DNA of 64,000 nt from Vespula vulgaris (Eukaryota; Arthropoda; Insecta; Hymenoptera; Vespidae): assembly GCF_905475345.1 (NCBI RefSeq), contig NC_066587.1, positions 9,849,070-9,913,069 of the forward strand, in the 5' to 3' direction. The notes under the pieces are model-generated. The model made no database searches. It saw only the letters and a program-made list of their open reading frames with translations, and was not told where the DNA came from. Made by a program: the position numbers and the translations under genes. Shown piece after piece: positions 23,401-36,083 of this stretch (position 1 is the first letter of the stretch; every line of letters starts with the position of its first letter).

Positions 23401-26215
23401 GCATACACCAGCGCGGGCCGCGGTGAGCATGTACACGCAAGCGCGGGCCGCGGATAACCACAATACACCAGCGCGGGCCGCGGTGAGCTCGCACACGCGA
23501 ACGCGGGATGCGGTGAGCTCGCACACAGGAGCGCGGGCCGCGGTGAGCATGTACACGCAAGCGCGGGCCGCGGATAACCACAATACACCAGTGCGGGCCG
23601 CGATGAGCACGCAAACACAAGCGCGGGCCGCAGTGAGCCCTCACACGCCAGCGCAGGCCGCGGTGAGCCCGCACACGCAAGCGCGGGCTGCTGTGAGCTC
23701 GCACACGCCAGCGCGGGTCTCGGTGATCCCTCACACCACAGCGCGGGCCGTGGTGAGCCCGCACACACCAGCGCGGGCCGCGGTGAGCATGTACACGCAA
23801 GCGCGGGACGCGGATAACCACAATACACCAGCGCGGGCCGCGATGAGCACGCACAGACAAGCGCGGGCCGCAGTGAGCCCGCACACGCCAGCGCGGGCCG
23901 CGGATAGCCCGCACACACCAGCGCGAGCCGCGGTGAGCTCGAAAAACGCCAGCGCGGACCGCGGTTGGACCTCACATTCCAGCGCGGGACTCGGTGAGCC
24001 CGCACACGCAAGCGCGGGCTGCAGTGAGCTCGCACATGCCAGCGCGGGTCTCGGTGAGTCCACACACGCCATCGCGGGCCGCAGTGAGCTCGCACACGCA
24101 GGCGCGGGCCGCGCATAGCCCGCACACGCCAGCGCGGGCCGCGGTGAGCCCGCACACGCAAGCGCGGGCCGCGGTGAGCGCGCACATGACAGCGCGGGTC
24201 GCGGTGATCCCTCACACACCAGCGCGGGCCGCGGTGAGCATGTACACGCAAGCGCGGGCCGCGGATAACCACAATACACCAGCGCAGGCCGCGGTGAGCT
24301 CGCACACGCGAGCGCGGGATGCGGTGAGCCCGCACACGCAAGCGCGGGCCGCGGTGAGCGCGCACACGACAGCGCGGGCCGCGGATAATCACAATACACC
24401 AGCGCGGGCCGCGGTGAGCTCTAAAGACGCGAGCACGGACCACGGTTGGATCGCACACCCCAGCGAGGGCCGCGGTGATCCCTTAAACGCAAGGGCGGGA
24501 CGCGGTGAGCCCGCACACGCCAGCGCGGGCCGCGGTGAGCTCGAAAAACCACAGCGCGGGCCGCGGTGAGCCCGCGCACGCGAGCGCGAGCCGCGGTGAG
24601 TTCGCACACGCCAGCGAGGGCCGCGGTGAGCCCGCATACGCAAGGGCGGGCCGCGGTGAGCCCGCACACCCCAGCGCGGGACGCGGAGAGCACGAACACG
24701 CCGGCGCGGTCCACGGTGAGCTCGAAAAACGCCGGCGCGGGCCACGGTGAGCGCGCACACACGACAGCGGGCCGCGGTGAGCCCGCATACGACAGTCCGG
24801 GCCGCGGATAGCCCGCACAAACCAGCGCGGGCCGCGGTGAGCCCGCACTCGCCAGCGCGGGCCGCGCATAGCCACAATACACCAGCGCGGGCCGCGGTGA
24901 GCTCGGACACGCGAGTGCGGGATGTGGTGTGCTCGCACACACGAGCGCGGACCACGGTGAGCTCGCACACACCAGCGAGGGCCGCGGTGAGCCCGCAAAC
25001 GCAAGCGCGGGCCGCGGTAAGCCCGCACACGCCAGCGCGCGTCGCGGTGATCCCTCACACTTCAGCGCGGGCCGCGGGGAGCCCGCACACGCGAGCGCGG
25101 GATGCGGTGAGCTCGCACACATGAGCGCGGGCCACGGTGAGCTCGCACAAAACAGCGCGGGGCGCGTTGTGACTGCACACACCCGCGCGGGCCGCGGTGA
25201 GCCCGCAAACGCGAGCGCGGAATGCGGTGAGCTCGCACACACGAGCGCGGGCCGCGGTGAGCTCGCACACACCAGCGCGGGGCGCGTTGTGACTGCATAC
25301 ACCCGCGCGGGGCGCGTTGTGACTGCACACACCTGCGCGGGCCGCGGGGAGCTCGGACACGCCAGCGCAGGACGCGGTGTGCTCTAAAATCGCCTGCGCG
25401 GACCGCGGTTGGTCCGCACACCCCAGCGCGGGACGTGGTGAGCCCGCACACGCAAGCGCGGGCTTCGGTGAGTTCGCACACGCCAGCGCGGGTCTCGGTG
25501 ATCCCTCACACGCCAGCGCGGGCCGCGGTGAGCCCGCATACGCAAGCGCGGCCGCGGATAGCCCTCACACGCCAGCGCGGGACGCGGTGAGCTCGCACAC
25601 GCCAGCGCGGGCCGTGGTGAGCTCGCACACACCAGCGCAGGCCGCCGTGAGCCCGGACACGCAAGCGCGGGCCGCGGCGATGTCGCACACCCCAGCACGG
25701 GCCGTGGCGAGCCCGCACGCGCCAGCGCGGGCCGCGGTGAAACCGCACCCATACCAGCGCGAACCACGGTTGGACCGGACACCCCAGCGCGGGACGCGGA
25801 GAGCACGCACACGCCAGCGCGGTCCACGGTGATTTCGAAAAACCCCAGCGCGGGCCGCGGTGAGCCCGCACACACGACCGCGGGCCGCGGTGAGCTCCAA
25901 AAACACCAGGGCGGGCCGCGGTGGGATCGCACACGCCAGCGCGGGCCGCGGATAGCCCTCAAACACTAGCGCAGGCGGCGGTGAGCCCGCACACGACAGC
26001 CCGGGCCGCGGATAGCCCGCACAAACCAGCGCGGGCCGCGGTGAGCCCGCACTCGCCAGCGCGGGCCGCGCAAAGCCACAATACACCAGCGCAGGCCGCG
26101 GGGAGCCCGCACACGCGAGCGCGGGATGCGGTGAGCTTGCACACACGAGCGCGGGCCACGGTGAGCTCGCACACACCAGCGCGGGGCGCGTTGTGACTGC
26201 ACACACCCGCGCGGG
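20500..26215. repeat. Region with recurrent GTTGTGACTGCACACACC monomers
   Basis: A monomer with GGGGCGCGTTGTGACTGC, in place of GGGCCGCGGTGAGCTCG, occurs in clusters near 20505-20715, 21100-21290, 22000-22190, 22510-22700, 25150-25340 and 26180-26215. At 20640-20710 it is present as adjacent identical copies with GTTTTGACTG. It occurs nowhere else in the window. Clusters are usually followed by a GGTGTGCTCTAAAATCGCC monomer and then the GGTTGGA block (20752, 21322, 22732, 25377), so a larger composite unit of variable length is repeated four times. Confidence 0.8.
23690..24450. repeat. ~0.8-kb block, copy 2 of a pair 5.09 kb apart
   Basis: This is the second copy of 18600-19430. It is about 90 bases shorter near 24380, where three consecutive monomers (a GGTGATCCCT, a GAGCATGTACATG and a neighbour) are missing. 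Loss of a whole number of monomers is what unequal exchange within the array would give. Confidence 0.82.
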
Positions 26216-27863
26216 CCGCGGTGAGCCCGCAAACGCGAGCACGGTATGCGGTGAGCTCGCACACACGAGGGCGGGCCGCGGTGAGCTCGCACACACCAGC
26301 GCGGGACGTGGTGAGCCCGCACCCGCAAGCGCGGGCTTCGGTGAGTTCGCACACTCCAGCGCGGGTCTCGGTGATCCCTCACACGCCAGCGCGGTCCGTG
26401 GTGAGCCCGCATACGTAAGCGCGGCCGCGGATAACCCGCACACGCCAGCGCGGGACGCGGTGAGCCCGCACACGCAGACGCGGGCTGCTGTGAGCGCGCA
26501 CACGCAAGCGCGGTCCGTGGTGAGCTCGCACACACCAGCGCAGGCCGCGGTGAGCACGCACAAGCCAGCGCGGGACGAGGATAGCCCGCACACACCAGCG
26601 CGGGCCTCGGTGAGTCCGCACACGCCATCGCGGGCCGCAGTGAGCTCGCACACTTAGGCGCGGGCCCCGCATAGCCCGCACACGCCAGCGCGGGTCTCTG
26701 TGATCCCTCACACGCCAGCGCGGGCCGTGGTGAGCCCGCATACGCAAGCGCGGCCGCGGATAGCCCGAACACGCCAGCGCGGGACGCGGTGAGTCCGCAC
26801 ACGCCATCGCGGGCCGCAGTGAGCTCGCACACGCAGGCGCGGGCCGCGCATAGCCCGCACACGCCGGCTCGGGCCGCGGTGAGCCCGCACACGCAAGCGC
26901 GGGCCGCGGTGAGCGCGCACACGTCAGCGCGGGTCGCGGTGATCCCTCATACACCATCGCGGGCCGCGGTGAGCATGTACACGCAAGCGCGGGTCGCGGA
27001 TAACCACAATACACCAGCGCGGGCCGCGTTGAGCCCGCACACGCAAGTGCGTTCCGCGGTGAGCCCGCACACGACAGCGCGGGTCGCGGTGATCACTCAC
27101 ACCCCAGCGCGGGCCGCGTTGAGCTCCAAAAACCCCAGCGCGGGACGCGCTGAGGCCGCACACGCTTGCGCGAGCCGCGGTGAACCCTCACACGTCAGCC
27201 CTCGCCGCGGATAGCCCGCATACACCAGCACGGGCGGCGGTGAGCCCGGACACGACAGCCCGGTCCGCGGATAGCCCGCATACACCAGCGCGGGCCGCGG
27301 TGAGCCTGCACTCGCCAGCGCGGGCCGCGCATAGCCACAATACACGGGCGCGGGCCGCGGTGAGCTCCAAAAACGCCAGCTCGGGCCGCGATGAGCCCTT
27401 ACACACAAGCACGGGCCGCGGTGAGCTCCAAAAACGCCAGCGCGGGCCGCGATGAGCTCGCACACACCAGCGCGGGCGGCGGTGAGCCCACACACGACAG
27501 GCCGGGCCGCGGATAGCCCGCACACACCAGCGCGGACGGCGGTGAGCCCGCACACGACAGCCCGGGCCGCGGATAGACCGCACACAACAGCGCGAGCAGC
27601 GGTGAGCCCGCACTCGCCAGCGCGGGCCGCGCATAGCCACAATACACCAGCGCGGGCCACGGTGAGCTCGCACACGCCAGCGAGGACCGCGGTGCGCCCG
27701 CACACGCTATCGCGGGCCGCTGTGTGCCCGCACACGAAGGCTCGGGCCGCGGATAGCCCGCACACGCCAACGCGGTTCGCGGTGAGCCTGCAAAGGCAAG
27801 CGGATCCGCGGTGAGCCCGCACACGCTAGCGCCGGCTGCTTTGACCTCGAGAAACACCGGCGC

Positions 27864-28404
27864 GGGCCGCGGTGTGCCCGCACGGGACAGGGAGAGACGC
27901 GGTGAGCCCGAAAAACGCCAGCGCGGGCCGCGGTCAGTTTGAAAAACGCCAGCGCGGACCGCGCTTAGACCGCAAACCCCAGCGCTGGCCCTGGCGAGCC
28001 CGCACGCGCCAGCGCGTGCCGCGGTGAGCCCGCAAGCGCCTGCGCGGGCCGCGGATATCCCGCACACACGAGCGCGGGCCGCTGTGATCCCCGAAAAACG
28101 CCAGCGCGGGTCGCGATGAGCACGCACACACAAGCGCGGGCCGCAGTGAGCCCGCACACGCCAGCGCGGGCCGCGGATAGCCCGCACACACCAGCGCCAG
28201 CCGCGGTGAGCTCGAAAAACGCCAGCGCGGACCGCGGTTGGACCTCACATTCCAGCGCGGGACTCGGTGAGCCCGCACACGCAAGCGCGGGCTGCAGTGA
28301 GCACTTACACGCCAGCGCGGGTCTCGGTGATCCCTCACATACCAGCGCGGGCCGTGGCGAGCCCGCACACTCAAGCGCGGCCGCGGATAGCCCGCACACG
28401 CCAG
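27864..28404. repeat. ~540-bp block, copy 2 of a pair 10.5 kb apart
   Basis: This is the second copy of 17390-17930. CACGGGACAGGGAGAGACGC is at 27881. By eye the two copies differ at few positions (for example one GATCCCG versus GAGCCCG near the start). It lies close to the boundary between zones II and III. Confidence 0.85.
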
Positions 28405-28969
28405 CATGGGCCGCGGTGGGCTCGAAAAATGCCAGCGCGGGCCATGGTGAGCTAGCACATGCCAGCCCGGGCCGCGATGAGCTCGCACACGCCAGCGCTG
28501 GCCGCGTTGAGCTCGAAAAACGACGGCGCGGGCCGCGGTGAGCTCGCACACGCGAGCGCGGGCCGCTGTGAGCTCGCACACAAGATCGCGGGCAGCGGTG
28601 AGCTCACACACACCAGTGAAGGCCGCGGTGAGACCGAAAAACTCCAGCACGGGCAGCGTTGAGCTCGAAAAACGCCGGCGCGGGCAGCGGTGAGCTGGCA
28701 CACGCGAGCGCGGGCCGCGGTGAGCTCGCACACGCCAGCACGGGCCGCGGTGAGCTGGCACACGCCAGCGCGGGCCCCGGTGAGCCCGATAAACGCCAGC
28801 GCGGGTCGCCGTGAGCTGGCCCACGCGAGCGCGGGCCGCGGTGAGCTCAAAAAACGCCAGCGCCGTCCGCTATGAGCTCGCACACGTCAGCATTGGCCGC
28901 GTTGAGCTCGAAAAACGGCGGCGCGGGCCGCGGTGAGCTGGCACACGCGAGCGCGTGCCGCGGTGAGCT

Positions 28970-30450
28970 CAAAAAACGCCAGCGCCGTCCGCTGGGAGCT
29001 CGCACACGCGATTGCGGGCCGCGGTGAGCTCGCACACGCTAGCATGTGCCGCGTTGAACTCGAAACACGTCGGCGCGGCCCGCGGTGAGCTCGCACACGC
29101 GAGCGCGGGCCGCGGTGAGCTCGCACACGCCAGCGCGGGCCCCGGTGAGCCCGAAAAACGCCAGCGCGAGACGCCGTGAGCTGGCCCACGCGAGCGCGGG
29201 CCGCGGTGAGCTCAAAAAACGTCAGCGCCGTCCGCTGTGAGCTCGCACACGTCAGCATGGGCCGCGTTGAGCTCGAAAAACGGCGGCGCGGGCCGCGATG
29301 AGCTGGCACACGCGAGCGCGTGCCGCGGTGAGCTCAACAAACGCCAGCGCCGTACGCTGTGAGCTCGCACACGCGATTGCGGGCCGCGGTGAGTTCGCAC
29401 ACGCTAGCATGTGCCGCTGTGAGCTCGCACACAAGATCGCGGGCCGCGGTGAGCTCGCACACACCAGTGCAGGCCGCGGTGAGCCCGAAAAACTTCAGCG
29501 CGGGCAGCGGTGTGCTCGCACACGCGATTGCGGGCCGCGGTGAGTTCGCACACGCTAGCATGTGCCGCGTTGAACACGAAACACGTCGGCACGGCCCGCG
29601 GTGAGCTCGCACACGCGAGCGCGTGCCGCTGTGAGCTCGCACACAAGATCGCGGGCCGCGGTGAGCTCGCACACACCAGTGCAGGCCGCGGTGAGCCCGA
29701 AAAACTCCAGCGCGGGCCGCGGTGAGCTCGCACACGCCAGCGCGGGCCCCGGTGAGCCCGAAAAACGCCAGTGCCGGTCGCCGTGAGCTGGCCCAAGCGA
29801 GCGCGGGCCGCGGTGATCTCAAAACACGCCAGCGCCGTCCGCTGTGAGCTCGCACACGCCAGCATGGGCCGCGTTGAGCTCGAAAAACGGCGGCGCGGGC
29901 CGCGGTGAGCTGGCACACGCGAGCGCGTGCCGCGGTGAGCTCAAAAAACGCCAGCGCCGTACGCTGTGAGCTCGCACACGCGATTGCGGGCCGCGGTGAG
30001 TTCGCACACGCTAGCATGTGCCGCGTTGAACACGAAACACGTCGGCACGGCCCGCGGTGAGCTCGCACACGCGAGCGCGTGCCGCTGTGAGCTCGCACAC
30101 AAGATCGCGGGCCGCGGTGAGCTCGCACACACCAGTGCAGGCCGCGGTGAGCCCGAAAAACTCCAGCGCGGGCAGCGGTGAGCTCGCACACGCGAGCGCG
30201 GGCCGCGGTAGGCTCGCACACGCGAGCGCGGGCCGCGGTGAGCTCGCACACGCCAGCGCGGGCCCCGGTGAGCCCGAAAAACGCCAGTGCCGGTCGCCGT
30301 GAGCTGGCCCACGCGAGCGCGGGCCGCGGTGATCTCAAAACACGCCAGCGCCGTCCGCTGTGAGCTCGCACACGCCAGCATGGGCCGCGTTGAGCTCGAA
30401 AGACGGCGGCGCGGGCCGCGGTGAGCTCGCACACGCTAGCATGGGCCGCG
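28970..30450. repeat. ~456-516 bp block, two clear copies plus a related one
   Basis: 29510-29930 recurs at 29966-30446 with an offset of 456 bases that becomes 516 after two extra monomers are inserted near 30190-30250. Markers are GCTAGCATGTGCCGCGTTGA (about 29553, 30009) and CAGCGCCGTCCGCTGTGAGC (about 29830, 30346). A related string begins near 28970. Copies share the odd words ACAAGATCGCGGGCC and ACACGTCGGC. Confidence 0.8.
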
Positions 30451-32404
30451 TTGAACTTGAAACACGCCGGCGCGGCCCGCGGTGAGCTCGCACACGCGAG
30501 AGCGGGCCGCTGTGAGCTCGCACACAAGATCGCGGGCCGCGGTAAGCTCGCACACACCAGTGCAGGCCGCGGTGAGCCCGAAAAACTCCAGCGCGGGCAG
30601 CGGTGTGCTCGCACACGCGATTGCGGGCCGCGGTGAAATCGCACACGCTAGCATGGGCCACGTTGAACTCGAAACACGCCGGCGCGGCCCGCGGTGAGCT
30701 CGTACACGCGAGCGCGAGCCGCGGTGAGCTCGAACACCCGAGCGCGGGCCGCGGTGAGCTCGCACACACCAGTGCACACCGCGGTGAGCCCGAAAAACTC
30801 CAGCGCGGGCAGCGGTGAGCTCGCGCACGCGATCGCGGGCCGCGGTGAGTTCGCTCACATCGGCGCGGGCCGCGGTGAGCTCGAAAAACGCCGGCGCGGT
30901 CAGCGGTGAGCTCGCACACGCTAGCGCGGCCCGCGGTGAGTTCGCACACGCGAGCGCGGGCCGCTGTGAGCTCGCACACGTGATCGCGGGCCGCGGTGAG
31001 CTCGCACACGCCAGCGAGGGCCGCGGTGAGCTCGTACACGCGAGCGCGAGCCGCGATGAGCTCGAACACGCGAGCGAGGGCCGCGGTGAGCTCGCACACA
31101 CCAGTGCAGGCAGCGGTGAGCCCGAAAAACGCCAGCGCGGGCAGCGGTGAGCTCGCACACATCGGCGCGGGCCGGGGTGAGCACGAAAAACGCCAATGCG
31201 GGTCAAGGTGAGCTCGCACGCACCAGCGCAGGCCGCGGTGAGCCCGAAAAACTCCAGCACGGGCAGCGTTGAGCTCGCACACGCCGGCGCGGGCAGCGGT
31301 GAGCTGGCACACGCGAGCGCGGTCCGCGGTGAGCCCAAAAAACGTCAGCGCCGTCCGCTGTGAGCTCGCACACGCGATCGCGGGCCGCGGTGAGCTCGCA
31401 CACTCCAGCGCGGGCCGCGGTGAGCTCGAACAATGCCGGCGAGCGCCGCGGTAAGCTCGCACACGCAAGCGCGGGCCGCGGTGAGCGCGCACACGCGAGC
31501 ACGGGCCGCGGTGAGCTCGAAAAATGCCGGCGCGGGCCGCGGTAAGCTCGCACACGCCAGCGCGGGCCGTGGTGAGCTCGCACACGCGAGCGCTGGCCGC
31601 GTTGAACTCGAAACACGCCGGCGCGGCCCGCGGTGAGCTCTCACACGCGAACGCGGGCTGCGGTGAGCTCGCACACGTGAGTTCGGGCCGCGATGAGCTC
31701 GAAAAATGCCGGCGCGGGCCGCGGTAAGCTCGCACACGCGAGCGCGGGCCGCTGTGAGCTCGCACACAAGATCGCGGGCCGCGGTGAGCTCGCACACGCC
31801 AGCGAGGGCCGCGGTGAGCTCGTACACGCGAGCGCGAGCAGCGGTGAGCTCGCACACACCAGTGCAGGCCGCGGTGTGCCCGAAAAACTCCAGCGCGGGC
31901 AGCGGTGAGCACGCACACGCCGGCGCGGGCCGCGGTGAGCACGAAAAACGCCAATGCGGGTCGCGGTGAGCTCGCACGCACCAGCGCAGGCCGCGCTGAG
32001 CCCGAAAAACTCCAGCACGGGCAGCGTTGAGCTCGAAAAACGCCGGCGCGGGCAGCGGTGAGCTGGCACACGCGAGCGCGGACCAGGGTGAGCTCGCACA
32101 CGCCAGCACGGGCCGCGTTGAGCTCGCACACTCCAGCGCGGGTCGCGGTGAGCGCGTACACGCGAGCACGGGCCGCGGTGAGCGCGCACACGCGAGCACG
32201 GGCCGCGATGAGCTCGCACACGCCAGCGCGGGCCGCGGTGAGCTCGAACACGCTAGTGCGGCCCGCGGTGAGCTCTCACAAGCGAGCGTGGGCCGCGGAG
32301 AGCTCGCACACGCCAGCTCGGGCCGCGGTGAGCTCGAAAAACGCCGACGCGGGCCGCGGTGAGCTCGAAAAACGCAGGCGCGGGCCGCTCTGAGCTCTCA
32401 CACG

Positions 32405-35100
32405 CCAGCGCCGTCCGCTGTGAGCTCGCACAGGCGATTGCGGGCCGCGTTGAGCTCGAAAAACGCCGGCGCTGGCCGCGGTCAGCTGGCACACGCGAGC
32501 GCGGGCCGCGGTGAGCTCGCACACGCAAGCATGGGCCGCGTTGAACTCGAAACACGCCGGCGCGGGCCGCGATGAGCTCGAACACGCCAGCGCGAGCCGC
32601 GGTGAGCTCGCACACGTGAGTGCGGGCCGCGATGAGCTCGAAAAATGCCGGCGCGGGTCGCGGTGAGCTCGCACGCACCAGCACGGGACGCGGTGAGCTG
32701 GCACACGCTTGCGCGGGCCGCGGTGAGCTCGCACACTCCAGCGGGTGCCGCGTTGAGCTCGAAAAACACCGGCGCGGGCCGCGATGAGCTGGCACACGCG
32801 AGCGCGGGCCGCGGTGAGCTCGCACACGACAGCATGGGCCGCGTTGAACTCGAAACACGCCGGCGCGGGCCGCGATGAGCTCGCACACGCCAGCGCGGGC
32901 CGCGGTGAGCTCGCACACGCCAGCACGGGGCGCGGTGAGCTGGCACACGCTAGCGCGGGCCGCGGTGAACCCAAAAAACGTCAGCGCCGTCCGCTGTGAG
33001 CTCGCACACGCGATCGCGGGCCGCGGTGAGCTCGAAAAACGCACGCGCGGGCGGCTGTGAGCTCTCACACGCGAGCGTGGACCGCGGTGAGCTCGCACAC
33101 CCCAGCTCGGGCCGCGGTGAGCTCGCACACGCGAGCGCGGGCCGCGTTGAACTCGAAACACGCCGGCGCGGCCCGCGGTGGGCTCGCACACGCGAGCGCG
33201 GGCCGCTGTGAGCTCGCACACAAGATCGCGGGCCGCGGTGAGCTCGCACACGCCAGCGAGGGACGCGGTGAGCTCGTACACGCGAGCGCGAGCCGCGGTG
33301 AGCTCGCACACACCAGTGCAGGCCGCGGTGAGCCCGAAAAACTGCAGCGCGGGCAGCGGTGAGCTCGCACACGCCGGCGCAGGCCGCGTTGAGCACGAAA
33401 AACGCCAATGCGGGTCGCGGTGAGCTCGGACGCACCAGCGCAGGCCGCGGTGAGCCCGAAAAACTCCAGCACGGGCAGCGTTGAGCACGAAAAACGCCGG
33501 CGCGGGCAGCGGTGAGCAGGCACACGCGAGCGCGGACCAGGGTGAGCTCGCACACGCCAGCACAGGCCGCGGTGAGCTGGCACACGCTAGCGCGGGCCGC
33601 TGTGAGCCCAAAAAACGTCTGCGCTGTCCGCTGTGAGCTCGCACACGCGATCGCGGGCCGCGGTGAGCTCGCACACTCCAGCGCGGGCCGCGTTGAGCGC
33701 GCACACGCGAGCACGGGCCGCTGTGAGCGCGCACACGCGAGCACGGGACGCGATGAGCTCGCACACGACAGTGCGGGCCGCGGTGAGCTCGCACACGCTA
33801 GCGCGGCCCGCGGTGAGCTCTCACACGCGAGCGTGGGCCGCGTTGAGCTCGCACACGCCAGCTCGGGCCGCGGTGAGCTCGAAAAACGCCGACGCGGGCC
33901 GCGGTGAGCTCGAAAAACGCAGGCGCGGGCCGCTCGGTGCTCTCACACGCCAGCGTCGTCCGCTATGAGCTCGCACACGCGATTGCGGGCCGCGTTGAGC
34001 TCGAAAAACGCCGGCGCTGGCCGCGGTGAGCTCGCACACTCCAGCGCGGGCCGCGTTGAGCGCGCACACGCGAGCACGGGCCGCTGTGAGCGCGCACACG
34101 CGAGCACGGGACGCGATGAGCTCGCACACGACAGTGCGGGCCGCGGTGAGCTCGCACACGCTAGCGCGGCCCGCGGGGAGCTCTCACACGCCAGCGCGGG
34201 CCGCGGTGAGCTCGAAAAACGCCGACGCGGGCCGCGGTGAGCTCGAAAAACGCAGGCGCGGGCGGCTGTGAGCTCTCACACGCGAACGCGGGCTGCGGTG
34301 AGCTCGCACACGTGAGTGCGGGCCGCGGTAAGCTCACACACGCCAGCGCGGGCCGCGGTGACCTCGCACACGTCAGCGAGGGCCGCGGTGAGCTCGTACA
34401 CGCGAGCGCGAGCCGCGGTGAGCTCGCACACACCAGTGCAGGCCGCGGTGAGCCCGAAAAACTCCAGCGCGGGCAGCGGTGAGCTCGCACACGCCGGCGC
34501 GGGCCGCGTTGAGCACGAAAAACGCCAATGCGGGTCGCGGTGAGTTCGCACGCACCAGCGCAGGCCGCGGTGAGCCCGAAAAACTCCAGCACGGGCAGCG
34601 TTGAGCTCGAAAAACGCCGGCGCGAGCAGCGGTGAGCTGGCACACGCGATCGCGGACCAGGGTGAGCTTGCACACGCCAGCACGGGCCGCGGTGAGCTGG
34701 CACACGCTAGCGCGGGCCGCTGTGAGCGCAAAAAACGTCAGCGCTGTCCGCTGTGAGCTCGCACACGCGATCGCGGGCCGCGGTGAGCTCGCACACTCCA
34801 GCGCGGGCCGCGTTGAGCGCGCATACGCGAGCATGGGCCGCGGTGAGCGCGCACACGCGAGCACGGGCCGCGATGAGCTCGCACACGACAGCGCGGGCCG
34901 CGATGAGCTCGCACACGCCAGCGCCGGCTGCGTTGAGTTCGAAAAACGCCGACTCGGGCCGCGGTGAGCTCGAAAAACGCACGCGCGGGTCTCTGTGAGC
35001 TCTCACACGCGAGCGCGGGCCGCGGTGAGCTTGCACACGCCAGCTCGGGCCGCGGTGAGCTCGAAAAACGCCGACGCGGGCCGCGGTGAGCTCGAAAAAC
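32405..35100. repeat. ~2.7-kb block, copy 1 of a pair ~8.1-8.4 kb apart
   Basis: This matches 40495-43330. The offset is about 8090 at the left end, 8150 from about 32780 to 34030, and then 8272-8393 in the right part, so the copies differ by insertions and deletions of 61, 122 and 121 bases (30/31-base multiples). Over the central 1.25 kb the copies are nearly identical by eye. The 61-base difference near 40830 is two extra monomers in copy 2. Confidence 0.82.
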
Positions 35101-36083
35101 GCAGGCGCGGGCCGCTCTGAGCTCTCACACGCCAGCGCCGTCCGCTGTGAGCTCGCACACGCGATTGCGGGCCGCGTTGAGCTCGAAAAACGCCGACGCG
35201 GGCCGCGGTGAGCTCGAAAAACGCAGGCGCGGGCCGCTGTGAGCTCTCACACGCGAACGCGGGCTGCAGTGAGCTCGCACACGTGAGTGCGGGCCGCGGT
35301 AAGCTCACACACGCCAGCGCGGGCCACGGTGAGCTCGCACACGCGAGCGCGGGCCGCGTTGAACTCGAAACACGCCGGCGCGGCCCGCGGTGAGCTCGCA
35401 CAAGCGAGCGCGGGCCGCTGTGAGCTCGCAGACACCAGTGCAGGCCGCGGTGAGCCCGAAAAACTACATCGCGGGCAGGGGAGTGCTCGCACACGCCAGC
35501 ACGGGCCGCAGTGAGCTGGCACACGCTTGCGCGGGCCGCTGTGAGCCCAAATAACGTCAGCGCAGTCCGCTGTGAGCTCGCACACGCGATCGCGGGCCGC
35601 GGAGAGCTCGAAAAATGCCGACGCGGGCCGCGGTGAGCTCGAAAAACGCAGGCGCGGGCCGCTGTGAGCTCTCACACGCGAACGCGGCCTGCGGTGAGCT
35701 CTTACACGTGAGTGCGGGCCGCGATGAGCTCGAAAAATGCCGGCGCGGGTCGCGGTGAGCTCGCACACGCGAGCGCGGGCCGCGGTGAGCTCGCACACGC
35801 CAGCACGGGCCGCGGTGAGCTGGCACACGCTTGCGCGGGCCGCTGTGAGCCCAAAAAACGTCAGCGCAGTCCGCTGTGAGCTCGCACACGCGATCGCGGT
35901 TCTCGGTGAGCTCGCACACTCCAGCGCGTGCCGCGGTGAGCTCGAAAAATGCCGACGCGGGCCGCGGTGAGCTCGAAAAACGCCGGCGCGGGCCGCGGTG
36001 AGCTGGCACACGCGAGCGCGGGCCGCGGTGAGCTCGCACACGCCACCATGGGCCGCGTTGAACACGAAACACGCCGGCGCGGG

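Larger units (their letters stand above)
16331..28420. repeat. 30/31-bp array, zone II (mixed monomers with block duplications)
   Basis: The 30-base phase continues, but monomers are a mosaic of GAGCCCG, GAGCTCG, GAGCATGTACACGC, GGATAACCACAATACACC and GCGTTGTGACTGCACACACC types. A distinctive GGTTGGA monomer recurs 15 times, at about 16433, 16763, 17762, 18091, 18872, 19413, 20782, 21352, 21682, 22762, 23963, 24444, 25407, 25768 and 28236. It is usually preceded by a 31-base AAAAACG monomer and followed by GGGACGTGGTGAGCCCGC. Spacings between recurrences are multiples of about 30, which shows that multi-monomer blocks, not single monomers, are being copied. No gene, RNA or mobile element is visible in these 12 kb. 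Confidence 0.9.
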
